Positions 1 to 7,764 of a DNA stretch of 49,941 nt are shown here, piece after piece. The notes beneath the pieces are model-generated. The model was not told the origin of the DNA, did no database searches, and was given only the letters and a program-made list of their open reading frames with translations. How positions within the stretch are numbered: the stretch's first letter is position 1; each line of letters starts with the position of its first letter. The stretch lies in the NCBI GenBank assembly GCA_000433455.1, contig HF992499.1, positions 1-49,941 on the forward strand, written 5' to 3'. Position numbers and translations under genes: made by a program. The DNA is from Mycoplasma sp. CAG:877 (GTDB taxonomy: Bacteria > Bacillota_I > Bacilli_A > RF39 > UBA660).

Positions 1-18
1 TCCCGCTATGCTCCACCA
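1..18 (+). tRNA. 3' end of a tRNA, probably tRNA-Ala (5' part outside window)
   Basis: The first 18 bases read as the 3' strand of a T stem (CCGCT), a 3' acceptor strand (ATGCTCC), discriminator A and encoded CCA. U70 in the acceptor and A73 are alanine identity elements, and the end closely resembles Bacillus tRNA-Ala as I remember it. tmRNA has a very similar alanine-type end and cannot be excluded. The 5' part lies outside the window, so the anticodon cannot be seen. Confidence 0.6.
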
Positions 19-28
19 TATTGAAATT

Positions 29-53
29 AACGTTGAGAAATCAACGTTTTTTT
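29..53 (+). terminator. Rho-independent terminator after the tRNA
   Basis: An 8-bp perfect stem AACGTTGA/TCAACGTT with a GAAA tetraloop is followed by five T. It sits 10 bases after the CCA end and fits termination of the RNA gene. Confidence 0.8.
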
Positions 54-69
54 ATTGTTAAAATTGTTT

Positions 70-91
70 TACCCCTTATTTACCCCTTATT
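70..91. repeat. Tandem 11-bp direct repeat
   Basis: TACCCCTTATT occurs twice without spacing. It lies just after a tRNA 3' end, a common place for integrated elements. No integrase is present, so an attachment-site origin is only a guess. The rest of the interval up to 290 is AT-rich with no convincing gene. Confidence 0.5.
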
Positions 92-303
92 TTTGAAAAG
101 ACTATGATTTGCAGTGCTTCATTTTTTGTGTAATAATATTTGAAAAACAAGAGTTAAAGCTCCTATAGATTGGCATACTATTTATTATATGTAAATGCCC
201 AATTTAGTTATAAAAAATATTCTCAAGTTTAACATCATATGATAGAATGAAAGTAAGAATAGGATAAGTAAGACTATATAAATTTAAGAAAGGAGTGGGT
301 TTT

Positions 304-504
304 ATGCTAAGTAAAAAACAATTTATAGAAGAAGAAAGAGATTGTGCTGCTATGTTAGGACTTACTCTTAAGGAATATAGGCAGAATTTAAAAAACATTA
401 AAGCCCATAATACAGAAAGTAATGAAAAAACAGTATACAACAATTCTATGTTATATAAATTAGGCTTATCAGAAAAAGATTTAAAAAAAAGAAAGACAGT
501 CTAA
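304..504 (+). CDS. Small hypothetical protein (66 aa)
   Basis: The ATG at 304 is chosen because AGGAG (291-295) lies 8 bases upstream; an in-frame GTG at 295 would overlap that site. The product is highly charged and helical, with a Lys-rich end (DLKKRK) and no membrane segment. I do not recognise the family. It is followed after two bases by a MazF/PemK-like start (507-599), so the pair could be the remains of a toxin-antitoxin operon in which this is the first gene. That is inference from gene order only. Confidence 0.6.
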   Translation: MLSKKQFIEEERDCAAMLGLTLKEYRQNLKNIKAHNTESNEKTVYNNSMLYKLGLSEKDLKKRKTV

Positions 505-506
505 AA

Positions 507-599
507 ATGCAAGCAGAAATAGGAGAAATTTGGTTACTAACTATTCCAATTCTAGAGTTTGATAATAATGGTGATATAAACGTAAAATTACAAAAATAG
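507..599 (+). pseudogene. Truncated MazF/PemK-like toxin remnant (30 codons)
   Basis: The reading frame begins MQAEIGEIWLLTIP and continues with an acidic loop and VKLQK before TAG at 597. The pattern 'xGEIWxxxIP' followed by a D/N-rich turn and 'LQK' looks like the first strand and loop of MazF/PemK mRNA interferases, which normally run to about 110-130 residues. Everything after the first strand is missing, and a terminator hairpin follows directly. The most likely reading is a gene cut down by deletion. A genuine 30-aa peptide is possible but less likely. Confidence 0.45.
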
Positions 600-605
600 C
601 AATAT

Positions 606-646
606 AAACCATGTTCCTAGGACAAAGGAAACATGGTTTTTATTTT
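606..646 (+). terminator. Rho-independent terminator
   Basis: AAACCATGTT (606-615) pairs with AACATGGTTT (630-639); the stem is extended inward by CCT/AGG and followed by a T-rich tract. It closes the transcript of the 304-599 pair. Confidence 0.75.
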
Positions 647-682
647 GTCTAAAACTATCTTTTATTTATAAATGAATAATGT

Positions 683-705
683 TATAATCATCATAGAGTA
701 GGAGG
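683..705 (+). promoter_or_regulatory. -10 element and ribosome site for the PrsW-like gene
   Basis: TATAAT at 683-688 is a perfect -10 hexamer. The -35 region is weak and T-rich. AGGAGG at 700-705 is a strong ribosome site 6 bases before ATG 712. Confidence 0.55.
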
Positions 706-711
706 AAAATC

Positions 712-1533
712 ATGTCGACACATATATTGCTTATTATAGCTATTTTACCAATATTTTTAATTGGAAGTTATGTTTATAAAAAAGACAAAAATAAAGAACC
801 AACTAGATTATTAATAAAACTATTTTTAGGAGGAATAGCATCATGCTTCTTAGTGCTTTTTATATCTTTATTACTGGAATTATTATTTCCAAAAGCAGTA
901 GCCCTAAATATAAAAACAGATAGCTTTTTAAAAATCATATTTCATTGTTTTATTATAGTTGCCCTAATAGAAGAAGGATGCAAACTATTAATGACATATT
1001 TGTTTTCATATAAACATGAAGAGTTTGATGAGTTGTATGACATTATAATTTATTCAGTATTTACGGCATTAGGCTTTGCTGCTTTTGAAAATGTTTTATA
1101 TGTCTTAGGTGCTGAAACATATATGGAAGGAGTACAGGTTGGTGTCTTAAGAAGTCTCTTAGCTGTACCTGGTCATGCTTGCGATGGGCTATTTATGGGC
1201 TATTACCTAAGTTTAGCCAAAGTAGCAAGTCTTAAGAACAACCCACAAGAAGAAAGAAAAAATATTATAAAAAGTTTATTAGTACCAACCATTCTGCATG
1301 GTATATATGATTTATGTTGTTTTACAGCATCAAGAACATCTCTTATCATAATTTTCTTTTTTATCTTTGTAATAGCAATGTACATAATATCAATAAAAAA
1401 GTTAAAATATGTCGCAACTAATAATTATCAATTGTTTAATAGACCACAAGAACCACAAGTAAGATATTGTGCAAATTGTGGAGAAAAAGCTCAAGGATTA
1501 TTCTGTGTACGTTGTGGACATAGAATTCAATAA
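712..1533 (+). CDS. PrsW-family intramembrane metalloprotease with C-terminal zinc ribbon
   Basis: This 273-aa polytopic protein carries the PrsW signature: EExxK at residues 87-91, FENVLY at 125-130, a His in the VPGHACDG helix and a second His in PTILHGIYD. These residues form the metalloprotease site inside the membrane. PrsW in Bacillus performs site-1 cleavage of the anti-sigma factor RsiW. After the last membrane helix the protein ends in a four-Cys ribbon (CANCG...CVRCG, about residues 252-268) that the classical enzyme lacks. No anti-sigma or sigma gene is adjacent, so the substrate is unknown. The glycosyltransferase gene starts 14 bases downstream and is probably co-transcribed. Confidence 0.85.
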   Translation: MSTHILLIIAILPIFLIGSYVYKKDKNKEPTRLLIKLFLGGIASCFLVLFISLLLELLFPKAVALNIKTDSFLKIIFHCFIIVALIEEGCKLLMTYLFSYKHEEFDELYDIIIYSVFTALGFAAFENVLYVLGAETYMEGVQVGVLRSLLAVPGHACDGLFMGYYLSLAKVASLKNNPQEERKNIIKSLLVPTILHGIYDLCCFTASRTSLIIIFFFIFVIAMYIISIKKLKYVATNNYQLFNRPQEPQVRYCANCGEKAQGLFCVRCGHRIQ

Positions 1534-1547
1534 GTGGAGGAGAAAAT

Positions 1548-2549
1548 ATGAAAGTATTATTATATACAGAAGGAGCTAAAATGACTTCTAATTCAGGACT
1601 AGGAAAGGCTATAAAACATCAAGAAAAAGCTTTAGAATTAGCAAAAGTTCCCTATACAACAAATTTAAAAGATGATTATGATATAATCCATATAAACTTT
1701 TACGGACCAAGATCATATCACCTAGCTAAAAAAGCCCATCGTCAAGGTAAAAAAGTAGTTTATCATGCTCATAGTACTGAAGAAGATTATAAATCAGGCT
1801 TTATTTTTGCTAAACAAACAGCTCATTTATTTAAAAAATGGTTAATTAAATGCTATAGTCTTGGAGATGTAATTGTAACACCAACTCCATATTCAAAAAA
1901 ATTACTAGAAGGATATGGTATAAAAAAGAAAATCTATGCTATCTCAAATGGTATAGAATTAGATTTATTTAAAAAAGATGAAAAAGCCGGTAAAAGATTT
2001 AGAAAAGAGTATAACTATTCAGAAAAAGATAAAGTAATAATTGGTATAGGTCTATATATAACTAGAAAAGGTATAGTAGACTTTGTAGAATTAGCAAAAC
2101 GTCTACCAGAATATAAATTTATTTGGTTTGGTTATAGTCCTCTAGCAGCCGCAACAGAAGATGTAAGAAAAGCTGTTAATACTAAACTAGATAACTTAGT
2201 ATTTGCAGGACATGTTCCACAACAAACAATAAAAGATGCTATGAATGGTTGTGATATATACTTATTCCCAACTCTAGAAGAAACTGAAGGAATTCCAATT
2301 ATTGAAGCATGTGCTTGTCAAACTACTGCTGTTATTAGAGATATTCCAATATTTGAAGAAATGTTAGAAGATGGTAAAAATGTTTATAAAGCTAAAAAAC
2401 TAGATGAGTTCGAAGAAAAAATAAGAGGAATAATGGAAGGAAAATTACCAAAAATTGGTAAAAACGCCTACAAAATAGCAGAAGAAAGGGATATAAAAAG
2501 AGTAGGAGAACAACTTAAACAAGTTTATGAAGATGTCTTAAAAATGTAG
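1548..2549 (+). CDS. Family 4 glycosyltransferase, CpoA/alDGS-like (diglycosyl-diacylglycerol synthesis)
   Basis: The protein is 333 aa with a GT-B fold. The N-terminal half has the acceptor-side motif VVYHAHSTEEDY. The C-terminal half has the nucleotide-sugar site: GIGLYITRKG, then EETEGIPIIEA near residues 243-256 with the family E-x7-E. The opening (MKVLLYTEGAK followed by SGLGKAIKHQ) and overall length closely resemble pneumococcal CpoA, which adds the second sugar to monoglucosyl-diacylglycerol at the inner membrane face. I infer glycolipid synthesis from that resemblance. A GGAGGA site precedes the ATG. It shares an operon with the PrsW-like gene and ends in its own terminator. Confidence 0.8.
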   Translation: MKVLLYTEGAKMTSNSGLGKAIKHQEKALELAKVPYTTNLKDDYDIIHINFYGPRSYHLAKKAHRQGKKVVYHAHSTEEDYKSGFIFAKQTAHLFKKWLIKCYSLGDVIVTPTPYSKKLLEGYGIKKKIYAISNGIELDLFKKDEKAGKRFRKEYNYSEKDKVIIGIGLYITRKGIVDFVELAKRLPEYKFIWFGYSPLAAATEDVRKAVNTKLDNLVFAGHVPQQTIKDAMNGCDIYLFPTLEETEGIPIIEACACQTTAVIRDIPIFEEMLEDGKNVYKAKKLDEFEEKIRGIMEGKLPKIGKNAYKIAEERDIKRVGEQLKQVYEDVLKM

Positions 2550-2574
2550 AAGAACAGAAATGTTCTTCTTTTAC
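2548..2574 (+). terminator. Rho-independent terminator
   Basis: AGAAGAACA/TGTTCTTCT is a 9-bp perfect stem with a GAAA loop, starting inside the stop codon and followed by a T-rich tail. Confidence 0.85.
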
Positions 2575-2597
2575 TTTACACAAAAGCCAAAAATAAC

Positions 2598-2626
2598 TTG
2601 AAAAAAAAGTAAATAAAAGTTACAAT
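2598..2626 (+). promoter_or_regulatory. Sigma-A promoter of the ESX cargo island
   Basis: TTGAAA (2598-2603), a 17-bp spacer and TACAAT (2621-2626) form a near-consensus promoter. AGGAGGTG follows at 2681, ideally spaced from ATG 2694, suggesting strong expression of the first two genes. Confidence 0.75.
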
Positions 2627-2693
2627 CATATTAAGGATATGGATTCGGTTGAAGGAATAAATATTCTTAGAAAAATTATTAGGAGGTGCACGA

Positions 2694-2981
2694 ATGGCAA
2701 TTCATGTAGAAGAAGAAGCATTAAACGATTTAAGAAATGCTCTAGAAACAGCTGGTGAAGATTACAAAAACAAATTATCAAGATTACAAAACCTAATTAA
2801 CGAAATCACTTCAGGTGACATTCAAGGAGATCCAGCTAACGACTTATTACAAAAGTTCCAAGCTAAAGAAGAAACATTCAAGAGATTAGCTCAAACAATT
2901 GATGAAGCAGAAGAGTACATGGGAATGCAAAAGACAAAGTTTACAAGTCTTATTGGAGACCTATCATCATCAATGAAATAG
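2694..2981 (+). CDS. WXG100-like small helical protein without the Trp (putative ESX substrate)
   Basis: The product is 95 aa, predicted as two long amphipathic helices joined by a Gly/Asp turn (SGDIQGDPAND, about residues 39-49). This is the size and helix-turn-helix plan of WXG100/Esx proteins secreted by type VII systems. The Trp-x-Gly of the turn is absent, so the family call rests on shape, on the adjacent second Esx-like gene and on the DUF4176 gene downstream. It is first in the operon behind a very strong promoter and ribosome site. Partner formation with the next gene product is expected but inferred. Confidence 0.65.
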   Translation: MAIHVEEEALNDLRNALETAGEDYKNKLSRLQNLINEITSGDIQGDPANDLLQKFQAKEETFKRLAQTIDEAEEYMGMQKTKFTSLIGDLSSSMK

Positions 2982-3005
2982 TAAAGGGAAAGGTGGAGAA
3001 AATAT

Positions 3006-3281
3006 ATGAATTTAACAATTAATCCAGGAGCAGCTACTGAAGATGCTAGCCAAATCGACAGCATCATCAATGATATCAGTTCTGCAATGGAAACATTAGA
3101 CGCTGCAATCAAGAGAAATATTCCAAATGGAGTAGAAACTGCTTGGTCAGATGAAGTAAGAAACAATTGGGAAACTTACTATGGTTCAGATGTACCAGAA
3201 GCTATGGAAGCTATGAAAATGAGTGCTGCAAACTTACGTCTAGCAGTTGATCAAGCTTTAAAATATAGCCAAGAACAATAA
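3006..3281 (+). CDS. WXG100-like (EsxA-type) small protein
   Basis: The product is 91 aa and all-helical. The central turn contains AWSD (Trp at about residue 47), followed by RNNWETYYG on the second helix, matching the WXG100 layout of helix, W-x-x turn, helix. WXG100 proteins are exported as dimers by FtsK/SpoIIIE-type ESX ATPases. A GGAGA-type site precedes the ATG, and the gene lies 24 bases after its likely partner. No C-terminal YxxxD/E secretion signal is evident; the end reads LKYSQEQ. Confidence 0.7.
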   Translation: MNLTINPGAATEDASQIDSIINDISSAMETLDAAIKRNIPNGVETAWSDEVRNNWETYYGSDVPEAMEAMKMSAANLRLAVDQALKYSQEQ

Positions 3282-3311
3282 TAAAAACTATGCATTGCTT
3301 ATGCAGTGTGT

Positions 3312-3340
3312 AGTAAATAGAGAGCATTTCTCTATTTACT
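3312..3340 (+). other. Intra-operon mRNA hairpin without T tract
   Basis: AGTAAATAGAGA pairs perfectly with TCTCTATTTACT (12 bp, 5-base loop). A smaller hairpin (TGCAT/ATGCA) lies just upstream. No T run follows, so it is more likely a 3' stabiliser or processing site letting the two Esx genes be expressed above the downstream genes than a full terminator. Confidence 0.6.
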
Positions 3341-3374
3341 AGACTTTGTATAAAATAAAAAGGAGAGTGCTAAA

Positions 3375-3842
3375 ATGACATCTATAAAAGGTATAATCAA
3401 AAGAAAATTAAGTCAGCCAATAACATATGGTGGGTATTCTGAGGATAATATATGTAGAATTGATGCGACAGCTGATTCTGCAAGAAATTACATAGATCCA
3501 GATAATGTTTACGAAAAAATAGAAGAGTTAATAAATACAATAAATATGGGCTTTAAAAATATTGCTAATAGGCTATCAGACGTCAAAATATCAGAAGATG
3601 TTTTATTAGTCAATGATAAAACAATGCAGCCAATAGTAGATGAACTTGCTGAACAAATAGGTGGTAAATTAGATAATAATGAAGATATATCACCATTAGC
3701 ACAACAATTAGAAATAGCATTACAAAATGTATATGATAGTGCTTGTGATGCATATGAAACCAAGCAAGCAGAACTTAACAAAGGTGCAAGAAGAATATGT
3801 GAACACGATCCTAAAGTGGCATATGTACAGGTAATATCATAG
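3375..3842 (+). CDS. Hypothetical helical protein of the ESX island (155 aa)
   Basis: I do not recognise this family. After a basic N-terminus (about residues 1-12) the protein is mostly acidic amphipathic helix, with no signal peptide and no membrane segment. Its size, helical content and place between Esx-like proteins and a large putative surface protein resemble the small partner or adaptor proteins that accompany LXG/ESX cargo, but no motif proves it. The ribosome site AAGGAGAG is well spaced from ATG 3375. The next gene starts 14 bases after the stop. Confidence 0.6.
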   Translation: MTSIKGIIKRKLSQPITYGGYSEDNICRIDATADSARNYIDPDNVYEKIEELINTINMGFKNIANRLSDVKISEDVLLVNDKTMQPIVDELAEQIGGKLDNNEDISPLAQQLEIALQNVYDSACDAYETKQAELNKGARRICEHDPKVAYVQVIS

Positions 3843-3856
3843 AAAGGAATGTTAAT

Positions 3857-5713
3857 ATGAGTTGGAAGGAATTTTGGAGTGGTAGAAACGAAAAGGTAAA
3901 CAATGCATATGCTAATATCGCAGCAGAAAGAGAAAGCGTTAGCGCAGACCCAGAAAAAAGCGTTTTAGTTGATGAAGAGTTTGAAAGTGTAAAAGCAAAA
4001 ATAGAAGATGAAAAATTAATATGTCAACAAGGAGTTGATGAGTTAAATCGTCTTAGAGGTATGCAAGAAGCAGGAATACGAATTGACACAGGTGCGTTTG
4101 ACATTATATATGATCAAATAAAAAGTTTAGTTGATGATATAAAAAAACAAATGGATCAAAAAATAGAAGATGTTGTAGCGTATAACAGTGCAACGCGGGG
4201 ACAACATGTTGCAAGTACTTTTAAAATGTCAGCCGCGAAACTTCTTGAAGGGGGCTTTTCAATATTTGAAAACATAGGAGATAGTGCTGTTGCGATAGGC
4301 GGATTTATAGGTGGCATTTTTAATGAGAATTTTCAAAAACAGTGTGCTGAGTATATAAAAAAGTCATGGTCACATGATCTTTTCAATTCATACTATAAAA
4401 GTGATGAAGCCAAACTAAGCTATTATACTGAAAATAGTGGTAGAGCTGCATTCATAAAAGCAATAGGAGAAGCAGGTAGTTACCTAGCATTTGGTGGTTT
4501 TGGAGCTCCACTTTATATTGCAGGGGGACTTGGAAAAGGAACTGAAACTGGGCTAAATCTAGGCTTAAGCTATAATCAAGCGGTAGGACTTGGTACAGCA
4601 CAAACATTAGGACGCAGTGTGGTAGTTGCTGGAGGAGTTTTCCCAATTGGAAATCCAATTTCAAGTGCAATTCCAAGTACAAGTACAGCACTATCACTAT
4701 ATACAAATTCAGTAGGACCAGTTGCAACAGCTGCACAAGCAACATTAGCAGGTACTATGCTAAAAGCTTCACCTATTTTTGGAGTGAATGCCATTGAAGA
4801 CTACATAAATGCAAATGCAAGAGCTAAAAGTGAAAGTTTAGAGAACTTTGACATTCAAAAATTAAGTGACTCAGTACCAACCGAAATGACATTTAAAAAT
4901 GATGGGAATGACTCCGATTCTGGTTCTGGATCTAGTAATACAGGCGGTGCAAACAATGCTAATCAGCAATCAAACAATAGCAACAAGAATAATGGAACAA
5001 GTTACACACCACCATCAACAAATCCAACGCAACCGGTTACACCAGCTGAGCCAGTAACTCCAACAGAACCTACAACACCTGAGGAACCAGTTACACCAAC
5101 TGAACCAACTACACCTACGGAGCCAACGACTCCAGAGAATCCTGGAACGACAATTACTAATCCAGAACCAACGCCAACACCACCAGTAAAAGATGACAAT
5201 GGTGGAAGTAGCAGTGGCATAGATCATGGTGGCAATTATAACAATGGTGGCAATTACAATAATAATACAGGAAACTCTTGGTCTGGAGTTAATGAAAATG
5301 GTGATATAGCTAATCCGGAATTGCCAGATGGAGAATTGCCGATAGAAGAACCAACAGATACAGAATTGCCTACAGATGGAGAAGAAAGTGTATATACAAT
5401 ACCAAACAATTTATCGGGAGCTACAAAAAAGAGTCACAGTAGTAGCAGTGTAATACCAATACTTGGAGGCCTAGGCGCTGCTGCGGCAGTAGGTGTTGGA
5501 GCTAAAATATATATGGACAACAAAAAGAATAATGACAACGGTGAAGATGATGACTACGCTGATGACTTTGAATTCAAAGATGAAAATAATGATAATGGTG
5601 ATGATCTTCTTGCTGATGAATGGAAAGAAGACGATAATGATGATACAAGTCTAAACTTCAATGACATAGTAAATGACGCAAGTGAAGATAATAATGACTT
5701 AGGAGAAATTTAA
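3857..5713 (+). CDS. Large membrane-anchored ESX-island surface protein with Pro/Thr repeat stalk
   Basis: This 618-aa modular protein has helical, coiled-coil-like residues 1-115 (LXG/WXG-like; IIYDQIKSLVDDIKK), then a Gly/Ala-rich hydrophobic region at 130-310. A Ser/Asn-rich linker covers 350-385 and a stalk of PVTP, TEPT and TPEEP units covers 386-444. An Asn/Gly-rich stretch lies at 450-480, one membrane helix at about 532-552 and a very acidic Asp/Asn tail at 553-618. There is no LPXTG and no classical signal peptide. Gly-rich codons such as GCG, CGG and GGG are more frequent than in neighbouring genes, which may mark transfer. Function unknown; an ESX-associated effector or surface scaffold is my inference. 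Confidence 0.7.
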   Translation: MSWKEFWSGRNEKVNNAYANIAAERESVSADPEKSVLVDEEFESVKAKIEDEKLICQQGVDELNRLRGMQEAGIRIDTGAFDIIYDQIKSLVDDIKKQMDQKIEDVVAYNSATRGQHVASTFKMSAAKLLEGGFSIFENIGDSAVAIGGFIGGIFNENFQKQCAEYIKKSWSHDLFNSYYKSDEAKLSYYTENSGRAAFIKAIGEAGSYLAFGGFGAPLYIAGGLGKGTETGLNLGLSYNQAVGLGTAQTLGRSVVVAGGVFPIGNPISSAIPSTSTALSLYTNSVGPVATAAQATLAGTMLKASPIFGVNAIEDYINANARAKSESLENFDIQKLSDSVPTEMTFKNDGNDSDSGSGSSNTGGANNANQQSNNSNKNNGTSYTPPSTNPTQPVTPAEPVTPTEPTTPEEPVTPTEPTTPTEPTTPENPGTTITNPEPTPTPPVKDDNGGSSSGIDHGGNYNNGGNYNNNTGNSWSGVNENGDIANPELPDGELPIEEPTDTELPTDGEESVYTIPNNLSGATKKSHSSSSVIPILGGLGAAAAVGVGAKIYMDNKKNNDNGEDDDYADDFEFKDENNDNGDDLLADEWKEDDNDDTSLNFNDIVNDASEDNNDLGEI

Positions 5714-5743
5714 AATAAAATTTAAATAAAAAGGAGAAAGATT

Positions 5744-6121
5744 ATGAAAGAAAGATTTTTACCAATTGGTACAGTATTATTACTAAAAGGTGGAAAGAAA
5801 GAAGTAATGATAACAAGTTATTGTATCTTCCCAGCTAAAGTTCAAAAACCAAATGGAGAAGCAATTGAAGGCGGACCAAAATTATATGAATATGGTGGCT
5901 GTGTATATCCAGAAGGAATATTAGATAGTAATATGGCTTGTGCCTTTAATCATGACCAAATAGAAAAGATTGTTTATTTAGGTTATGAATCAGAACAACA
6001 AAAAGAATTATCAAAAATACTAAATGCTGGTTATGAAGCATACAAAACCCAATATGAAAATGGTGCTGCTTCAACAACACCACAAACAAATGAACAAGAA
6101 GGAACTACTCCAACTGAGTAA
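5744..6121 (+). CDS. DUF4176 domain protein
   Basis: The 125-aa product begins LPIGTVLLLKGG and contains the aromatic block YEYGGCVYPEG, followed by FNHDQIEKIVYLGY. This is the layout of DUF4176, a small domain commonly encoded in type VII secretion loci of Bacillota. It is soluble, and residues 105-125 form a Thr/Gln/Glu-rich tail. It is the last gene of the island, 30 bases after the large surface protein, and ends in a terminator that overlaps its stop codon. Biochemical role unknown. Confidence 0.8.
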   Translation: MKERFLPIGTVLLLKGGKKEVMITSYCIFPAKVQKPNGEAIEGGPKLYEYGGCVYPEGILDSNMACAFNHDQIEKIVYLGYESEQQKELSKILNAGYEAYKTQYENGAASTTPQTNEQEGTTPTE

Positions 6122-6133
6122 TTCCTTTTTTTT
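6101..6133 (+). terminator. Terminator of the ESX cargo operon
   Basis: GGAACTACT (6101-6109) pairs with AGTAATTCC (6117-6125) with one mismatch, followed by eight T. The stem includes the end of the DUF4176 coding region. Confidence 0.7.
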
Positions 6134-6173
6134 ATTCCTCAAAACTAATTAAACCTTCCAAAAGACAAATCCC

Positions 6174-7301
6174 TTACGCCACCTTATACCTCTTTTCCCT
6201 CTCTCTAGAAATATTCAAAATAATACCAACAATCATCATATACGAAAGTAAACTAGAACCACCATACGATATAAAGGGTAGAGTAATACCCGTAATAGGA
6301 ACAAGACCAACCGTCATCCCAATATTTTGTACCTGCTGAAATAAAAGCATCGCTACAATTCCAATCAAAATATATTTATCAGTATCATTAATTCTTCTTC
6401 TAGCAAGCCTAATAATACTTAAATCAAAATACAAAATTATTCCCAGTAACAAACAAATCCCAACAAAACCAAAATTAGACGCAAACACGCCAAATATAAA
6501 ATCAGTCGAAGACTCTGGAAAATAAATCGGAGTCTTATTAAATCCATACCCCACTAAAGAAGAAGAACCAATTGCCGCTAAAGCATTTTCTAATTGTAAC
6601 CCAGACCCAGTTTGCCAATCAAATAACCTCTCCAGTCTATAGTAAATAGAACTTCCAAATACCTTAATAAATATATCTTCCTTAAAAAAATAAAGACCTA
6701 AAAAACTCCCCATACCAACACCACATAAAATAATCGCTATAACAAACCATCTAATCCTAATACCAGATACAAACATCATCGCAATATATATAATAAAATA
6801 AATAATAACAGCACCCGTATCAGGTTCTAAAAAAGTAAGAATAGAAGGAATTAATACAACTCCAAAACTCTTTACAATAAACAAAAACTCTTCCCAAAGA
6901 CTAGGATTTTTATACTTATTCCTAAAATCATGTATCATACTAGCAAGAACTAACATAATAAATATCTTCATAAACTCACTTGGTTGAACACTACCAATAC
7001 CAGGTATAATTAACCAACACTTACTATTATTAATAGGTGTACCAAATAATAAAAGTACAACTAATAATAAATTCCCAATAACATATAAAATCCAAGTATG
7101 TCTATATAAATATTCATTTCCTAATTTAACTAAAACAAAAACTAATCCCACACCAACCATATACCAAATAGCTTGTTTTAAAGCCAAATTACCAAGAGAC
7201 TTAGAAGTATAAGTTAGAGCACTATAAATACTAATAATACTAATAATAGCCATTAAAACTATTGGAATAACTATTCTAAAATTAATTTTAAATTTACTCA
7301 T
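6174..7301 (-). CDS. rodA: RodA/FtsW/SpoVE-family peptidoglycan glycosyltransferase (SEDS)
   Basis: The 375-aa protein has about ten membrane helices. SEDS signatures are SVQPSEFMK in the middle, LEPDTGAVIIY, and PITGITLPFISYGGSS at the C-terminus. SEDS proteins polymerise lipid II into glycan strands with a partner class B PBP. The short N-terminus and overall length favour the RodA (elongation) branch over FtsW; a second SEDS gene sits at 45278-46423. No PBP gene is adjacent. The gene is convergent with the ESX island. The start has a weak GAAAGG site upstream. Confidence 0.85.
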   Translation of the reverse strand: MSKFKINFRIVIPIVLMAIISIISIYSALTYTSKSLGNLALKQAIWYMVGVGLVFVLVKLGNEYLYRHTWILYVIGNLLLVVLLLFGTPINNSKCWLIIPGIGSVQPSEFMKIFIMLVLASMIHDFRNKYKNPSLWEEFLFIVKSFGVVLIPSILTFLEPDTGAVIIYFIIYIAMMFVSGIRIRWFVIAIILCGVGMGSFLGLYFFKEDIFIKVFGSSIYYRLERLFDWQTGSGLQLENALAAIGSSSLVGYGFNKTPIYFPESSTDFIFGVFASNFGFVGICLLLGIILYFDLSIIRLARRRINDTDKYILIGIVAMLLFQQVQNIGMTVGLVPITGITLPFISYGGSSLLSYMMIVGIILNISREREKRYKVA

Positions 7302-7398
7302 ATAATCAAACCTTTCATTTATATTATGCTAAAATCTATCAATTTTTATTTTTTTATTTCATAAAATATAAAGAAGAATAAATAAAAGGAGATATTTT

Positions 7399-7698
7399 AT
7401 GAAAAAACTACCTAAAATTTATCAAAATGAAATTACAAAAAAAATTAATAATAATAAAACTGTCTGCTACTTAAAAGAAGAATCATCTCTAGATCCCCAT
7501 CAAGGTATTCCAACCATTCTCTCTAAAATAGATCAAGTCTTCTCTGGATATGGTTATTCATACAATATACCAGTAACTATAAAAACTACTAATAACACAT
7601 ATAACACCAGTCTAATTGCTAAAACTGCTACTAATTTAGTCACTCTAGATAATGACATAATTCCAATATCAGACATAATAGATTTCCAAATAAACTAA
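7399..7698 (+). CDS. Hypothetical protein (99 aa)
   Basis: I do not recognise this family. The N-terminal third is basic and helical. The C-terminal half alternates short beta strands (PVTIKTTNN, TSLIAKTA, NLVTLDND, IIPISDIIDF) in a way reminiscent of small Sm-like or SH3-like barrels. A good AAAGGAG site precedes the ATG and a strong hairpin terminator follows the stop, so it is an independent transcript. It neighbours two coat-like genes, so a sporulation role is possible but unproven. Confidence 0.6.
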   Translation: MKKLPKIYQNEITKKINNNKTVCYLKEESSLDPHQGIPTILSKIDQVFSGYGYSYNIPVTIKTTNNTYNTSLIAKTATNLVTLDNDIIPISDIIDFQIN

Positions 7699-7749
7699 AA
7701 AGATTGTTATGACTTCAGAATATAATCTTGTCACTAACAATCTTTTTTT
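7699..7749 (+). terminator. Rho-independent terminator
   Basis: AAAGATTGTTATGAC (7699-7713) pairs with GTCACTAACAATCTTT (7730-7745) with one bulge, followed by a T run. A weaker T run on the other strand may let it also serve the minus-strand coat-like genes. Confidence 0.75.
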
Positions 7750-7764
7750 ATTGTTATTTTTTAC

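Noticed and set aside
1..18. Definite tmRNA (ssrA) call
   Set aside because: Only 18 bases are visible; the T-stem bases fit tRNA-Ala at least as well, so I left it as a tRNA end.
5002..5227. Minus-strand Gly/Val/Ser-rich or Trp-rich frames
   Set aside because: They are mirror readings of the Pro/Thr stalk repeats of the 618-aa protein.
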